A stretch of 64,000 nucleotides of DNA from Desulfofundulus australicus DSM 11792 (GTDB lineage: Bacteria > Bacillota > Desulfotomaculia > Desulfotomaculales > Desulfovirgulaceae), in the NCBI RefSeq assembly GCF_900129285.1, contig NZ_FQUW01000004.1, positions 1 through 64,000 of the forward strand. The letters are read 5' to 3'. Both the position numbers and the translations under genes were made by a program. Position 1 is the stretch's first letter; every line of letters starts with the position of its first letter. Shown here piece by piece: positions 24,692 through 33,051 of the stretch. A model generated the notes under the pieces. The model was not told where the DNA came from and did no database searches. It saw nothing but the letters and a program-made list of their open reading frames with translations.

Positions 24692-25486
24692 TCAGGGCTT
24701 GCAGCTGTTGCAGGGCTCGTATCCCGCATCCAGGGCCTCGTCCCGGGTGGCAAATTTCACCCGGTTGTCCGGAGCAATCTGGCGCCCGTACTGGCAGTCC
24801 GGGCGGTGGAATTTCCTGCTGCGGGCGTTGCCCAGGTAATAGGGCTCTTTGTCCTGCACCTCCAGGCCCCACAGGCCCCGCTCCTCTTCCCGGGCTTCCC
24901 GCTGCAGGCGGGCAAACAGTTCCGCATATTTCACATTGGGCGGGACGGTCATTACCTGGGCGTATCCCTTGAGCAGCAGCTCGGCGTTGAACATGCGGCT
25001 GCGGGCTTCGCTTTCCCCCGGCCCGCTCCCGCCGGGAGGGTCAAGCCAGACATAGGCCAGAAGGCGCCCGTAGTGGTCCCTTTCCTGCACATCTTTTTCC
25101 AGCCAGACGCGCTTCCCCTGCAGACGGCTCGTGGTATAGGCCGATGCCTCCCTACCGTACGGTTCCACCTCTTTAGTTGACTCGGGAGTATTCACGCCGA
25201 TCAGGCGCACCGTTTCGCTCCTGCCGTTCTCAAGGCGCACCACCACAGTATCCCCGTCCACCACCCGGCTTACGGTGGCGGGCAAAAGGCCGGCAGTTTC
25301 CCCTCCCCGGCCCTGCCCGGCGGGGGAAGGCTCCTGGCTGCGGACCGGCGGCTTTGCAACCTCACCGCCCGTATCCGGGACGGCACCGGAACAGCCGGCC
25401 GCCAGCACCATCAGGGCTATAAGCAAAAATACAGCTGCTTTTACAGCTACTTTATATTTTACTGCCTGTCCAGCTGTAGATATCAT
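24692..25486 (-). CDS. Thermonuclease-like lipoprotein with Ada-type metal-binding tail
   Basis: 264 residues. A type II signal peptide ends at the lipobox LAAGC. A low-complexity linker follows, then a staphylococcal-nuclease domain (SRVVDGDTVVVRLENG, VRLIGVNTPEST, EKDVQERDHYGRLLAYVW, Arg and Glu residues in place). The last 40 residues (RKFHRPDCQYGRQI ... GYEPCNSCKP) match the zinc-binding tail of Ada-like domains often attached to secreted nucleases. ATG at 25486 follows GGAGGGG. It probably degrades extracellular DNA at the cell surface. Confidence 0.9.
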   Translation of the reverse strand: MISTAGQAVKYKVAVKAAVFLLIALMVLAAGCSGAVPDTGGEVAKPPVRSQEPSPAGQGRGGETAGLLPATVSRVVDGDTVVVRLENGRSETVRLIGVNTPESTKEVEPYGREASAYTTSRLQGKRVWLEKDVQERDHYGRLLAYVWLDPPGGSGPGESEARSRMFNAELLLKGYAQVMTVPPNVKYAELFARLQREAREEERGLWGLEVQDKEPYYLGNARSRKFHRPDCQYGRQIAPDNRVKFATRDEALDAGYEPCNSCKP

Positions 25487-25650
25487 CTTCAAAGCCCCTC
25501 CTGATAATCTCCTGCCATAAGGAAAAAAGTACGCGGGCCGGTACCCACCGGGAAAAGCAGGAACAGTCCAGAGTTCGCCGCTTTCCCGCCTGCTTCCCCG
25601 GTGAGGGAAAACCCGGCAGCCAGCCGGAAATAAAAGCCCCTTCATGATAA

Positions 25651-27024
25651 TTACCCGGAGGATGCCGGCCGCTCCAGGAGGCTGACGCACTCCACGTGGC
25701 AGGTCTGGGGGAACATATCCACCGGCTGCACTTCCACCACCCGGTAGCCATACCCGGCCAGCAGGCCCAGATCCCGGGCCAGGGTCCCCGGGTCGCAGGA
25801 TACGTAAACCACCCGCGGCACCGGGCAGCGGGCCAGGGTTTCCAGGACAGAGCGGTGACAGCCCCGCCGGGGCGGATCCAGCACCAGCACATCGGGTCCG
25901 CCGTCCCGGCGGAAAAGGCGGGGAAGGAGTTTTTCCACCGCTCCCTGGAGAAAGGATGCGTTGCCCAGGCCGTTGAGCCGGGCATTCTGCCGGGCATCGG
26001 CCACGGCCCGGGAAGACAGCTCCATACCCAGCACCTCCCGGGCCTGCCGGGCCAGGAAAAGAGCAATGGTGCCCACGCCGCAGTAGGCGTCCACCACCCG
26101 CTCCCGCCCGGTAAGGCCGGCATATTCCCCCACCTTTTCGTACAGGACCCGTGTCTGCACCGGGTTGACCTGGTAGAAGGAAGCGGCGGAAATCCGGAAG
26201 ACGAGGTCGCCCAGGCGGTCGGTGATGTATCCCCTGCCGTAAAGGGTCCTTGTCCGTCCATCGTCAGGCTCCCTGCCCGGGAGGACGGCCGTTTGCTGGA
26301 CGACCGTCGTTACCCGGCCGGTGCCGGCCAGCTCCGCAGCCAGCTTCCCGAGACGCGGGCGTCCGCCGCCGGCGGCCAGCACCACCATGGTTTCCCCCGT
26401 GGCCACGGCCCTGCGCAGGGTAACGTGAGAAATCAGAGGAGCCGGACCTTGTAGAAGCTCGTCCCGGTACTGGCCCAGCAGATGATCAATGATCAGCGCC
26501 AGTTCGTTCAGCTCCCGGTCCAGAATACGGCACCGGGTCCCATCACCCACCCAGTACCCGGGCGTGTGGGAGTCGGGAGCATAAAGGCCCAGGGCCGGCC
26601 TTCCTTCCCGGAGCATTACATGGAACCGCACCTTGTTCCGGTAGTGCCAGGGGTGGTTCATACCCAGGGCGGGTAGAACCCTTATCCCGCCCAGCCTGCC
26701 GATGCGTTCCAGGCTGTTCCGCACCCGCCCGGTTTTGTACTGAAGCTGGCACTCATAAGGCAGGTGCTGAATATGGCAGCCGCCGCAGCTGCCGAAAGAA
26801 GGGCATTCCGGGCGGCAGCGCGAAGGGCCAGGGTCTATCACTTCTTCCAGCCTTGCCCGCAGGTAATTTTTCTTTACCTCCACCACCGTAACCCGCACCC
26901 TGTCGCCGGGTACGGCCAGGGGTACGAACACCACCCGCCCCTGCCAGCGGCCCACCCCTTCGCCGCTGTGGCTGAGGTCTTCCACCTCAAGTACGACTTG
27001 CTCTCCGGGCTGTACACCAGGCAT
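25651..27024 (-). CDS. rlmD: 23S rRNA (uracil-C5)-methyltransferase, RlmD/RlmCD type
   Basis: A 457-residue SAM-dependent RNA methyltransferase. It has an N-terminal TRAM domain (EQVVLEVEDLSHSGEGVGR), a [4Fe-4S] site (CRPECPSFGSCGGCHIQH), the SAM motif VDAYCGVGTIALFLA, and the catalytic Cys in VSCDPGTLARDL. In Firmicutes one such enzyme may modify both U747 and U1939. ATG at 27024 after TGGAGGA. It follows the DUF523 gene by 24 bases on the same strand. Confidence 0.93.
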   Translation of the reverse strand: MPGVQPGEQVVLEVEDLSHSGEGVGRWQGRVVFVPLAVPGDRVRVTVVEVKKNYLRARLEEVIDPGPSRCRPECPSFGSCGGCHIQHLPYECQLQYKTGRVRNSLERIGRLGGIRVLPALGMNHPWHYRNKVRFHVMLREGRPALGLYAPDSHTPGYWVGDGTRCRILDRELNELALIIDHLLGQYRDELLQGPAPLISHVTLRRAVATGETMVVLAAGGGRPRLGKLAAELAGTGRVTTVVQQTAVLPGREPDDGRTRTLYGRGYITDRLGDLVFRISAASFYQVNPVQTRVLYEKVGEYAGLTGRERVVDAYCGVGTIALFLARQAREVLGMELSSRAVADARQNARLNGLGNASFLQGAVEKLLPRLFRRDGGPDVLVLDPPRRGCHRSVLETLARCPVPRVVYVSCDPGTLARDLGLLAGYGYRVVEVQPVDMFPQTCHVECVSLLERPASSG

Positions 27025-27048
27025 GGTTATCCTCCAGGCAAAATTTAG

Positions 27049-27549
27049 TCATACGATTACATTTTCTCCCGGCCAGCCCGCCCCGTGCGCCGGCCATTCC
27101 TTTTCCACATCTTCCTCTGTAAATATTTGAAAACCCGATTCCACCAGCAATGCCGCCGTCACGCCATGACCTGTTTTGACTTTCCCGCTAAACGACCCGT
27201 CGTAAATCCGGCCGTACCCGCAGGAAGGGCTCCGGGCCTTAAGAATGGCAGCCCGTATGCCGTGGTTCCTGGCGATCTCCAGTACAGCCCGGGCTCCCCG
27301 GATAAAAGCCCCGGTAACATCCTCCCCCTTGCAATTGACCACCCGCGCCCGCCCCTCCAGCACGTCCACTCCCGTACCGCCCTGTATTTCCGACGCCGGG
27401 CGCGGTACGGGCAACCCGCCCAGGCACTCCGGGCATACCGGTACTGCCCGGCCTTCCCTGACCAGCCTTTCCACCACCGCACAGGTCCGGGGCAACCCAT
27501 CGTAGGAACAGGAATGCCCGGCCAGGCATGCGCTTACCATATACTTCAC
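27049..27549 (-). CDS. DUF523 protein
   Basis: 166 residues, matching DUF523: VSACLAGHSCSYDG at the start, VCPECLGGLPVPRPASEIQGG, and LKARSPSCGYGRIYDGSF. Four conserved cysteines and no known enzymatic activity. The family is widespread and sometimes fused to DUF1722. GTG at 27549 follows GGGGGGA. It is probably co-transcribed with the RNA methyltransferase gene. Confidence 0.88.
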   Translation of the reverse strand: MKYMVSACLAGHSCSYDGLPRTCAVVERLVREGRAVPVCPECLGGLPVPRPASEIQGGTGVDVLEGRARVVNCKGEDVTGAFIRGARAVLEIARNHGIRAAILKARSPSCGYGRIYDGSFSGKVKTGHGVTAALLVESGFQIFTEEDVEKEWPAHGAGWPGENVIV

Positions 27550-27939
27550 TCATTCATTCCCCCCTGTTATTTCCGGCAAAAATGCAGAAACACAACAAAT
27601 CCATTGCGCAGATACCGGCATCGATATTCCGGGTCATGCCACCGTCCACAACCAGGCTGGCACCGCTTCCCGGCGAAAATTTCACCCCGGACACGGATCC
27701 TGCATACTTTTTCCGGCTGACCTTGTTCCCGCAGGCTTTTATCCATTCCCGGCGTAACCGGACCGCTCTGGAAAAGGCCCTGGGCATCCAGAAAGTACGC
27801 CCGGCCCCCGCATATCCCTTCTCCCTCTCCCCTTAAAAGCACAATGCTGCGCACGGCCAGTATGCAGCTATATATGACCCCCGGCACGCCCCAGCGCCTG
27901 TTAAACGAGCATAAGCTTTCTCCTGACCATCCTGCACGT
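27550..27939. other. Gene-free stretch of about 390 bases
   Basis: No reading frame here looks like a complete gene. On the minus strand near 27626-27661 the peptide GASLVVDGGMTRN resembles the C-terminal end of short-chain dehydrogenases, but the sequence around it does not, so at most it is a decayed fragment. No terminator or promoter stands out. Confidence 0.4.
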
Positions 27940-28272
27940 TTAATTTAATGCCAGAAGATCCTGAAGGGAGGCCTGCAGGGCCATAAAAAAAGAAGTACTG
28001 GCTACATTGCCTTGAAAGTCTTTTAAACGACGCTTGTCAACAGCGCGTATCTGGTCAGGGAGTGCGCGGGTAACTTTGCCGTGAAAGGTTAATTCCGGTC
28101 GAAAAGAGGCGGGCCTGGCTCCTGTAGAAAGGGGAACGATTACAACGGTAGAAAGATAGTTAAATGGTTCATCGGATACCACCACTGCATAGTGAGACCC
28201 CCGCAGAATATGGCCCGTTCCTTCCAGACTAACTCTATAAATATCTCCTGGACGGGGAATTTCGGCAGGCAT
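27940..28272 (-). CDS. mazF: MazF/PemK-type toxin endoribonuclease
   Basis: 110 residues. It begins IPRPGDIYRVSLEGTGHILRGSHYAVVVSDE, the MazF barrel with the basic catalytic strand, and has VVIVPLSTGARP and DQIRAVDKRRL, which are typical for sequence-specific mRNA interferases. Its ATG shares one base with the TGA of the antitoxin gene, so toxin translation depends on the antitoxin. Confidence 0.88.
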   Translation of the reverse strand: MPAEIPRPGDIYRVSLEGTGHILRGSHYAVVVSDEPFNYLSTVVIVPLSTGARPASFRPELTFHGKVTRALPDQIRAVDKRRLKDFQGNVASTSFFMALQASLQDLLALN

Positions 28273-28532
28273 CAGAGCTCACCCCTTTCGGCCCGGGCCA
28301 TTCTTTCTATATGTTCCGAAAAGTCTGCTTCCGCCCAGGCCGCGAGATTTTCTTCTTCCGCCAACCGGCGACACTCTTCCGCAAGCTTCTTCCGTTTTAG
28401 CTCCTTGACATACCGCTCTACCGCACCCCGCACGAAGTCGCTCAAAGTCGGAAATTCTTCAGGGTTGCGTACCTCCTCAATGGATTTCAGAAGACTGGTG
28501 GGCATGCGAATCGTCGTGCGAACATGCTCCAT
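28272..28532 (-). CDS. Ribbon-helix-helix antitoxin
   Basis: 86 residues. RTTIRMPTSLLKSIEEV ... TLSDFVRGAVERYVKELKRKK is a CopG-like RHH DNA-binding domain; the charged C-terminal region ending in ERGEL would cover the toxin. ATG at 28532 follows GGGGTGA. It is the first gene of a two-gene operon with a MazF-type toxin and lies behind a promoter full of repeats, which fits autoregulation. Confidence 0.85.
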   Translation of the reverse strand: MEHVRTTIRMPTSLLKSIEEVRNPEEFPTLSDFVRGAVERYVKELKRKKLAEECRRLAEEENLAAWAEADFSEHIERMARAERGEL

Positions 28533-28561
28533 AGTTATCACCCCAAATGTCAGACATTGCT

Positions 28562-28596
28562 GCATACATTATAGCATACAATAAAGTATGATACAA
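28562..28596 (-). promoter_or_regulatory. Toxin-antitoxin promoter and operator
   Basis: On the minus strand TTGTAT (28591-28596) and TATAAT (28568-28573) are 17 bases apart. Two GCATACA direct repeats (28562-28568, 28574-28580) and the inverted pair CATAC / GTATG (28575-28579, 28586-28590) overlap the promoter and suit an RHH protein. Confidence 0.7.
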
Positions 28597-28802
28597 TACG
28601 GCCCGGAAAATTGAGGACATCACCCCCAACTGGCGGCGCCAGGCGGAAATGATCAAAAAAGCCCAGCCACCCGCAAATCGGGACGGCCCTGGAAATCAGT
28701 GTCCGGCCGCACCAGCCGCGGGTGGCTTCCCCACCATAAAAATTTTGAAAATAGGATCGCCTTTCATCCCCTCCCTTATGGGGGGACTTCCCGGCAGGAT
28801 AG

Positions 28803-29414
28803 TTAAAGCCCGGCCCGGTCAACTATGGTTTCAGCCACTTCTTCAGCGGACTTGAAGGGAAAATCACCTGCTTTCAACAGTTTGCCGGCCTCACCGGCGG
28901 TCATCTTTAAGCCGCCAGCCTGGCATGTGGTTTCGGCTCCCTGGGGAAACGCCGCCAGCAACTCCTCAGGGGTGTGGATGGGAAAGGCCATGTTGGCCAC
29001 CTGGTCGGTGTAATCGTTCAGCTTTTTCCCAAGCAGTTGAATAATCTTTAAAGAAATCTGAGGGTTTTTAAGTAAAACGGCAAAATCCTCCCTGCTGCAG
29101 GAGCACACGAAGGTGTCCTCCATTGCCTGGGCGCTCATGGTATGCACGGTATCCTCGAAGAAGGTGTTTTCACCGAACATGTCGTCCTCTTTGAGGATGT
29201 CCAGGATGATCTCCCTGCCCTCACTGGATACCTTAAACAGTTTCACCCGGCCGTATTTTATAAGGTAGATCGTGTCGGCGGGCTCCCCTTCCCTGAAGAT
29301 AAACTCGTTCTTGCGATAAACCCTCTTGCGGGCCAGCGCGCCGATTCTTTCCCGCTCGGCAAAGTCCAGGGCTGAAAATATTTCCAGTTCCTTCATGCAG
29401 CGTATCTTTTTCAT
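28803..29414 (-). CDS. Cyclic-nucleotide-binding-domain protein without HTH
   Basis: 203 residues. Residues 1 to about 120 are a clear Crp/Fnr-like effector domain ([37 protein letters not shown], then FGENTFFED). The dimer helix [19 protein letters not shown] follows. The expected HTH is absent: the last 70 residues ([23 protein letters not shown] ... [27 protein letters not shown]) look like a different helical domain with no recognition helix. It may sense a ligand for a partner and not bind DNA. The ATG overlaps the stop of the DUF1638 gene (ATGA). Confidence 0.75.
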   Translation of the reverse strand: MKKIRCMKELEIFSALDFAERERIGALARKRVYRKNEFIFREGEPADTIYLIKYGRVKLFKVSSEGREIILDILKEDDMFGENTFFEDTVHTMSAQAMEDTFVCSCSREDFAVLLKNPQISLKIIQLLGKKLNDYTDQVANMAFPIHTPEELLAAFPQGAETTCQAGGLKMTAGEAGKLLKAGDFPFKSAEEVAETIVDRAGL

Positions 29415-29977
29415 GATTTCCCTTCTTCCAGAAGCTTTTCCACTTCCCTGCGAAAATGTTCCAAATCTATGGGCAGTATTTCAACGGGCACCCGGGTATA
29501 ATCAAAGAACTCCAGGATTTTCTCGTCGTCAACAGGGGTGATCCCGGTGTCCAGCAGCAGCATACGGTCATAATAACCGAAATTCTGCCGGGCGTCAATC
29601 TCGTCCCATTTCAAACCTTCTATGAATATCCTGCGCCAGTTCTCCAGCCAGCCGGCGGTCAGGTAAAAGTTACGGCCCCCGGCATCCAGCTCGGCCAGCC
29701 GTTCTCCCAGCAGCATCTCAATGCAGTTTTTGGCCCGGATGACCCGCCCGCCCCTCCTGGTCACCATCCGCTCCATTTCCGGGTGGCACTGGAGGCCAAA
29801 TACCACGGCGACACTGTCTTCGTTCATGCCGTCCAGGGCCTGCACAAGGGCTTTTCCCAGTTTGTCAAAGTCCACGTGGAGCCCCGGTTCCAGGTAATGA
29901 ATTTCAACTTCTTTTCCCTGCAGGACGTACTCCAATTCCTTTTCCAGAATGCCGCAGCACAAAATTTTTTGGGGCAT
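29411..29977 (-). CDS. DUF1638 protein
   Basis: 188 residues. It opens [31 protein letters not shown] and contains [10 protein letters not shown] and [13 protein letters not shown], the DUF1638 pattern with conserved cysteines. Members often lie near corrinoid methyltransferase genes, but none is present here. ATG at 29977 follows AGGAGGGAAAGG. It is translationally coupled to the downstream cNMP-binding protein. Confidence 0.82.
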   Translation of the reverse strand: MPQKILCCGILEKELEYVLQGKEVEIHYLEPGLHVDFDKLGKALVQALDGMNEDSVAVVFGLQCHPEMERMVTRRGGRVIRAKNCIEMLLGERLAELDAGGRNFYLTAGWLENWRRIFIEGLKWDEIDARQNFGYYDRMLLLDTGITPVDDEKILEFFDYTRVPVEILPIDLEHFRREVEKLLEEGKS

Positions 29978-30040
29978 ACCTTTCCCTCCTGAAGATTTGT
30001 TCTTTATGATCAAAGCTTAACTCAATGTCCCTCAACCGTC

Positions 30041-30056
30041 TGTAAACTGTTTAACA
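30041..30056 (-). promoter_or_regulatory. Crp/Fnr-type palindrome upstream of the DUF1638 operon
   Basis: TGTAA-ACTGTT-TAACA fits TGTnA-N6-TnACA, the general Crp/Fnr-family site, about 65 bases upstream of the DUF1638 start codon. The adjacent cNMP protein has no visible HTH, so another family member would have to bind. Confidence 0.45.
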
Positions 30057-30104
30057 AGCCCCGCCACCCCGCGGAAAAATTACGAGATTTGGTAATTCCT
30101 AACA

Positions 30105-30140
30105 AGTAAAAGCCCCGGGTGAGTGGCCCAGGGCTTCCCT
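30105..30140 (-). terminator. Terminator of the thioesterase gene
   Basis: On the minus strand AAGCCCTGGG pairs with CCCGGGGCTT and is followed by TTA. It lies about 85 bases after the stop at 30225. Confidence 0.65.
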
Positions 30141-30224
30141 TATTCCGGCTGTACTGATCCCGTTTCCTAGTCCGGCCAATAACAGGCCCAAACACAAAGA
30201 AGAATAGATCGTGCGGACCGGGGT

Positions 30225-30650
30225 TCAGGTTTCCTTTTGCCGGTTCTGCCGGTAGACCAGGCCCGAAGCCACAGCCACCAGTTCCCCCCGCTGGTTTTCC
30301 ACGGTAATCCGGTACAGCCCCGTATGGCGGGTTAAATTTTCCTCCCTGGCCGTAGCCACCAGCTCATCCCCGGGAGCACTTTTCTTTAAATAGCTGATGT
30401 TCATATTTATACCCACGGCGGGCACACCCCGGGAGTTGCTGGCGGTGCCAAAGGCCACATCGGCCACGGTGAAAACAACTCCCCCGTGGGTAATGCCGTG
30501 GATGTTGGTCATCTGCTCCGTCACCTTCAACCTGACCCGGGAATAACCGGGCTTGAGCTCCACTATTTCCACCCCCAGCATCCTGGGGAATGGGTCGTTC
30601 AACAGCCATTCTTTTAAATCCTCGGGCAAAAAAATATGCTCATCGCCCAT
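30225..30650 (-). CDS. PaaI-family acyl-CoA thioesterase
   Basis: 141-residue hot-dog protein. RMLGVEIVELKPGYSRVRLKVTEQMTNIHGITHGGVVFTVADVAFG holds the PaaI core motif H-G-G-x-x-F-x-x-A-D-x-A-F; the C-terminal half has RHTGLYRITVENQRGELVAVASGLVYR. It hydrolyses acyl- or aryl-CoA, possibly protecting CoA pools in aromatic or fatty-acid degradation. ATG at 30650 follows GGAGGGG. Confidence 0.88.
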   Translation of the reverse strand: MGDEHIFLPEDLKEWLLNDPFPRMLGVEIVELKPGYSRVRLKVTEQMTNIHGITHGGVVFTVADVAFGTASNSRGVPAVGINMNISYLKKSAPGDELVATAREENLTRHTGLYRITVENQRGELVAVASGLVYRQNRQKET

Positions 30651-30725
30651 CTTCCCTATCCCCTCCGGTATTTCATTTTCCCCGGAACAGGCTTTATTCC
30701 TGCTTTTCGTTATCCAAAGGAAATC

Positions 30726-30860
30726 ATGCACCTTTTAAAAAATGAAAACCTGGACGATTTCAAAAGTCTCGCCCAGGAATTTGTAGAAAAAGTAATCGTG
30801 ACCAAGGAAAAAATTGAAGTGGTCTTTAAAATAACTGTGGATTTGAGTGGTGGAGGCGGG
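30726..30860 (+). pseudogene. Serine-recombinase C-terminal remnant at the tmRNA 3' end
   Basis: An in-frame stretch encodes LAQEFVEKVIVTKEKIEVVFKITVDLS, which resembles the C-terminus of large serine recombinases, and then runs into the tmRNA 3' end, whose complement reads as SGGGGGIRTH. The upstream part of the same frame is only the antisense of the thioesterase gene. It looks like the tail of an integrase left at an integration site in ssrA. The match is by eye only. Confidence 0.5.
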
Positions 30861-31200
30861 GGGATTCGAACCCACCGTCCGGAAGAACAGCCACAGGAGT
30901 TTCTCCGAGCGCAGGCTGTGTTTTGGCTTTCGCCCCTTTGGCGGCCACAGCCAGCCTCCGCAGGGGCTATCCCGTTTTGGTGTCCCGCCGGGCCTCCGGG
31001 AACCGTCCCGGCAGCAAGCCCGTTAAGTCGACACCCTGTCCCGCGTCACGGGCCGGACCCGGGCAGGATGTGGCCGCTAAATTAAGCAGCCAGAGCGTAT
31101 TCTTCGTTGGCAGTTATTGTTTTTCCACCGTTTTACGGGCTGGTGGAACCCCGGCTCGCTTCTCCTGCCACCGCTTCCCCCGTCGAAACCTTTCGCCCCC
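30848..31200 (-). ncRNA. ssrA: Transfer-messenger RNA
   Basis: The 5' end GGGGGCG pairs with CGCCUCC before the discriminator A and the encoded CCA (3' end at 30848), giving a seven-pair acceptor stem. GUUCGAAUC marks the T-loop. The tag frame at 31085-31111 encodes ANEEYALAA and is followed by TAA. The gene begins ten bases after smpB, the protein that carries tmRNA to stalled ribosomes. Confidence 0.95.
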
Positions 31201-31210
31201 ATGTCACATA

Positions 31211-31666
31211 TTACATCTTCCCCCGCAGGGCCCGCTCCATTTCCCGCTTCGCGTCCCGGGCGGCCATGTCCTCCCGCTTGTCGTACACCTTCTTGCCGCG
31301 GGCCAGGGCCAGTTCCACCTTGGCCTTGCCCCGGTCGTTGAAGTACACCTTCAGCGGGATCAGGGCCAGGCCCTTTTCCCGGCTCTTGCCCAGCAGGCGC
31401 AGGATTTCTTTCTTATGCATCAGGAGCTTGCGCGTCCGCTTGGGCTCGTGGTTGAAGCGGTTACCCTGGTCGTAGGGGCTGATGTGCATATTATACAGGA
31501 AAAGTTCGGCATTTTCAACGCGGGCGAAGCTGTCCTGCAGGTTGGCCCGCCCCGCCCGCAGGGATTTGACCTCCGTGCCGGTCAGGGCGATGCCGGCCTC
31601 GTAGGTTTCCAGGATGTGATAGTCATGGCGGGCCTTCTTGTTCACCGTAACCACTTTTCCCACCAT
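31211..31666 (-). CDS. smpB: SsrA-binding protein SmpB
   Basis: 151 residues. [42 protein letters not shown] is the OB-fold core; the C-terminal tail [22 protein letters not shown] is the basic helix that mimics an mRNA in the decoding centre. ATG at 31666 follows AGGAGG; an in-frame GTG at 31672 is too close to it. The gene is transcribed together with ssrA for trans-translation. Confidence 0.96.
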   Translation of the reverse strand: MVGKVVTVNKKARHDYHILETYEAGIALTGTEVKSLRAGRANLQDSFARVENAELFLYNMHISPYDQGNRFNHEPKRTRKLLMHKKEILRLLGKSREKGLALIPLKVYFNDRGKAKVELALARGKKVYDKREDMAARDAKREMERALRGKM

Positions 31667-31740
31667 GACCACCTCCTCAGCCGATAAAGAAAGCCCTACC
31701 GCAACTGGCCGGGCTGCAACCTTTTTCTTTCCTCAGTACC

Positions 31741-31768
31741 ATTATAACGTTACGTCGCCATTTGTCAA
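31741..31768 (-). promoter_or_regulatory. smpB-ssrA promoter
   Basis: On the minus strand TTGACA (31763-31768) and TATAAT (31741-31746) are spaced 16 bases, both perfect consensus hexamers, 75 bases ahead of smpB. Confidence 0.8.
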
Positions 31769-31869
31769 GCGGGTAGTGCCAATTTCTGGTCAACCACTGG
31801 AAAGTGTTTCCCATGAATTCAACTGAATACAGTGTCCCGGGCGGCGGAAAAACGCTGGACCGCCCGGTT

Positions 31870-32421
31870 TTACAACCCCATCTCTTTGGCAATGGCCTGC
31901 ATGGACTCCAGGCCGATTTTCATAAATTCTTCCAGGGAGAGGCCCATCTCGGAGCAGCTTTTGATCTGTTCCCTGCTGGCGCCCCGGGCAAAGGACTTCT
32001 CGTGGAAGCGGTTGAGAAGGAAGGGGACGTCAATGGCTGAAAGTTTCTTTTCCGGTTTAATGAGAGCGCCGGCCACGATGAGCCCGGTGAGAGGATCGCT
32101 GGCGTAAAGGGCCCTGTCCATCAGGCTCTGCCGGGGCAGGCCGTGAATATCATTGTGTACCCGAACGGCATAAACAACCTCTTCCGGCAGCCCTTCCCGG
32201 GCCAGCAGATCCGCCCCTTCCATGCTGTGCCGGGCCGGCTCGTCCTTCGTCCATTCATAGTCGATGTCATGGAGCAGCCCGGCCAGTCCCCAGAGCTCCT
32301 CATCCTGGCCGAAATGCCGGGCCAGCCCGCGCATGACCGCCTCCACGGCCAGGGAATGCTTAATCAGGTTGGGCGTTTTTAAATACCTGGTGAGAAGTGC
32401 ATAGGCTTCATTCCGCGTCAC
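31870..32421 (-). CDS. HD-domain phosphohydrolase
   Basis: 183 residues. The metal-binding motif is spread as LIKHSLAVEAVM, GLLHDIDYEW, RHSMEGADLL and VRVHNDIHG, which is the HD pattern of small phosphohydrolases. DPLTGLIVAGALIKPEKKLSAIDVPFLLNRF is common to a widespread clostridial subgroup of unknown substrate. GTG at 32421 follows AGGAG. A GC hairpin (CCGGGCGG / CCGCCCGG) follows the stop. Confidence 0.87.
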   Translation of the reverse strand: MTRNEAYALLTRYLKTPNLIKHSLAVEAVMRGLARHFGQDEELWGLAGLLHDIDYEWTKDEPARHSMEGADLLAREGLPEEVVYAVRVHNDIHGLPRQSLMDRALYASDPLTGLIVAGALIKPEKKLSAIDVPFLLNRFHEKSFARGASREQIKSCSEMGLSLEEFMKIGLESMQAIAKEMGL

Positions 32422-32445
32422 TTTTCAGGACTCCTTTCCTTGTTT

Positions 32446-32847
32446 TTAACCGTTTTCTTTAACCGTCAGAAACTTGGCCGTGGCCCTGGCAGCCACCTTC
32501 CCCCCGGGGAGAATAAGACGGGCGGAAAGCTCCCACAGCCGCCCCCTGCAGCCCTCCTTCCACGCCTCCACGGTTACCGGCACGCCCACGGGCACCGGGA
32601 GGCTGAAGCGGGTAAGCATTTCCGCCGTCATGGCTGCAACACCGCGATGCCAGAGCCACTGGGCCATGGCCTCATCAAGCAGTGTGGTAACCAGGCCGCC
32701 GTGCAGCACACCATCCCACCCCTGGTGTTCATTCCCGGCCGTAAAAGTTGTCCGGCAGATATCGCCTTCGTGGGAAAACTCCAGGTGCAGGCCGATGGGG
32801 TTCCGGGGGCTGCACGCAAAACACATGCCATCACTTCGCCGGAACAT
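32446..32847 (-). CDS. PaaI-type hot-dog thioesterase
   Basis: 133 residues. It opens MCFACSPRNPIGLHLEF, typical of a thioesterase subgroup with an N-terminal CFACGxxNPxGL motif, and has WDGVLHGGLVTTLLDEAMAQW, the HGG and catalytic acidic region. Substrate unknown. It precedes the HD-domain gene by 24 bases on the same strand. Confidence 0.85.
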   Translation of the reverse strand: MFRRSDGMCFACSPRNPIGLHLEFSHEGDICRTTFTAGNEHQGWDGVLHGGLVTTLLDEAMAQWLWHRGVAAMTAEMLTRFSLPVPVGVPVTVEAWKEGCRGRLWELSARLILPGGKVAARATAKFLTVKENG

Positions 32848-32951
32848 GATTCAAGTCACCTTGCTTTCAAATACTGTGACCCTCCACACATTTTATATTT
32901 TACCAAAAATCTGCCATAACGAAAACAGCACTTTTCTTTATCCCGTGTTCA

Positions 32952-32979
32952 TTGACATTTACCGCCATGAAAGTATAAT
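32952..32979 (+). promoter_or_regulatory. Promoter of the 33052 regulator gene
   Basis: TTGACA (32952-32957) and TATAAT (32974-32979) are 16 bases apart. A TTTTGGGT element at 33003-33010 lies just downstream and recurs before the radical SAM gene. Confidence 0.75.
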
Positions 32980-33051
32980 TATAATTAGTTATAATTTTGG
33001 TTTTTTGGGTTCCCGGTGCGGGCTTTAATTTAGAGCAGGAGTGATAATCCC

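Noticed and set aside
28566-28802. Minus-strand 90-codon frame between antitoxin and cNMP-binding genes
   Set aside because: No ribosome site, no motifs, and it overlaps the toxin-antitoxin promoter.
30860-31085. Open frame through the tmRNA on the plus strand (GGGGGIRTHRPEEQ)
   Set aside because: It is the antisense of tmRNA; only the part before 30848 may be a protein remnant.
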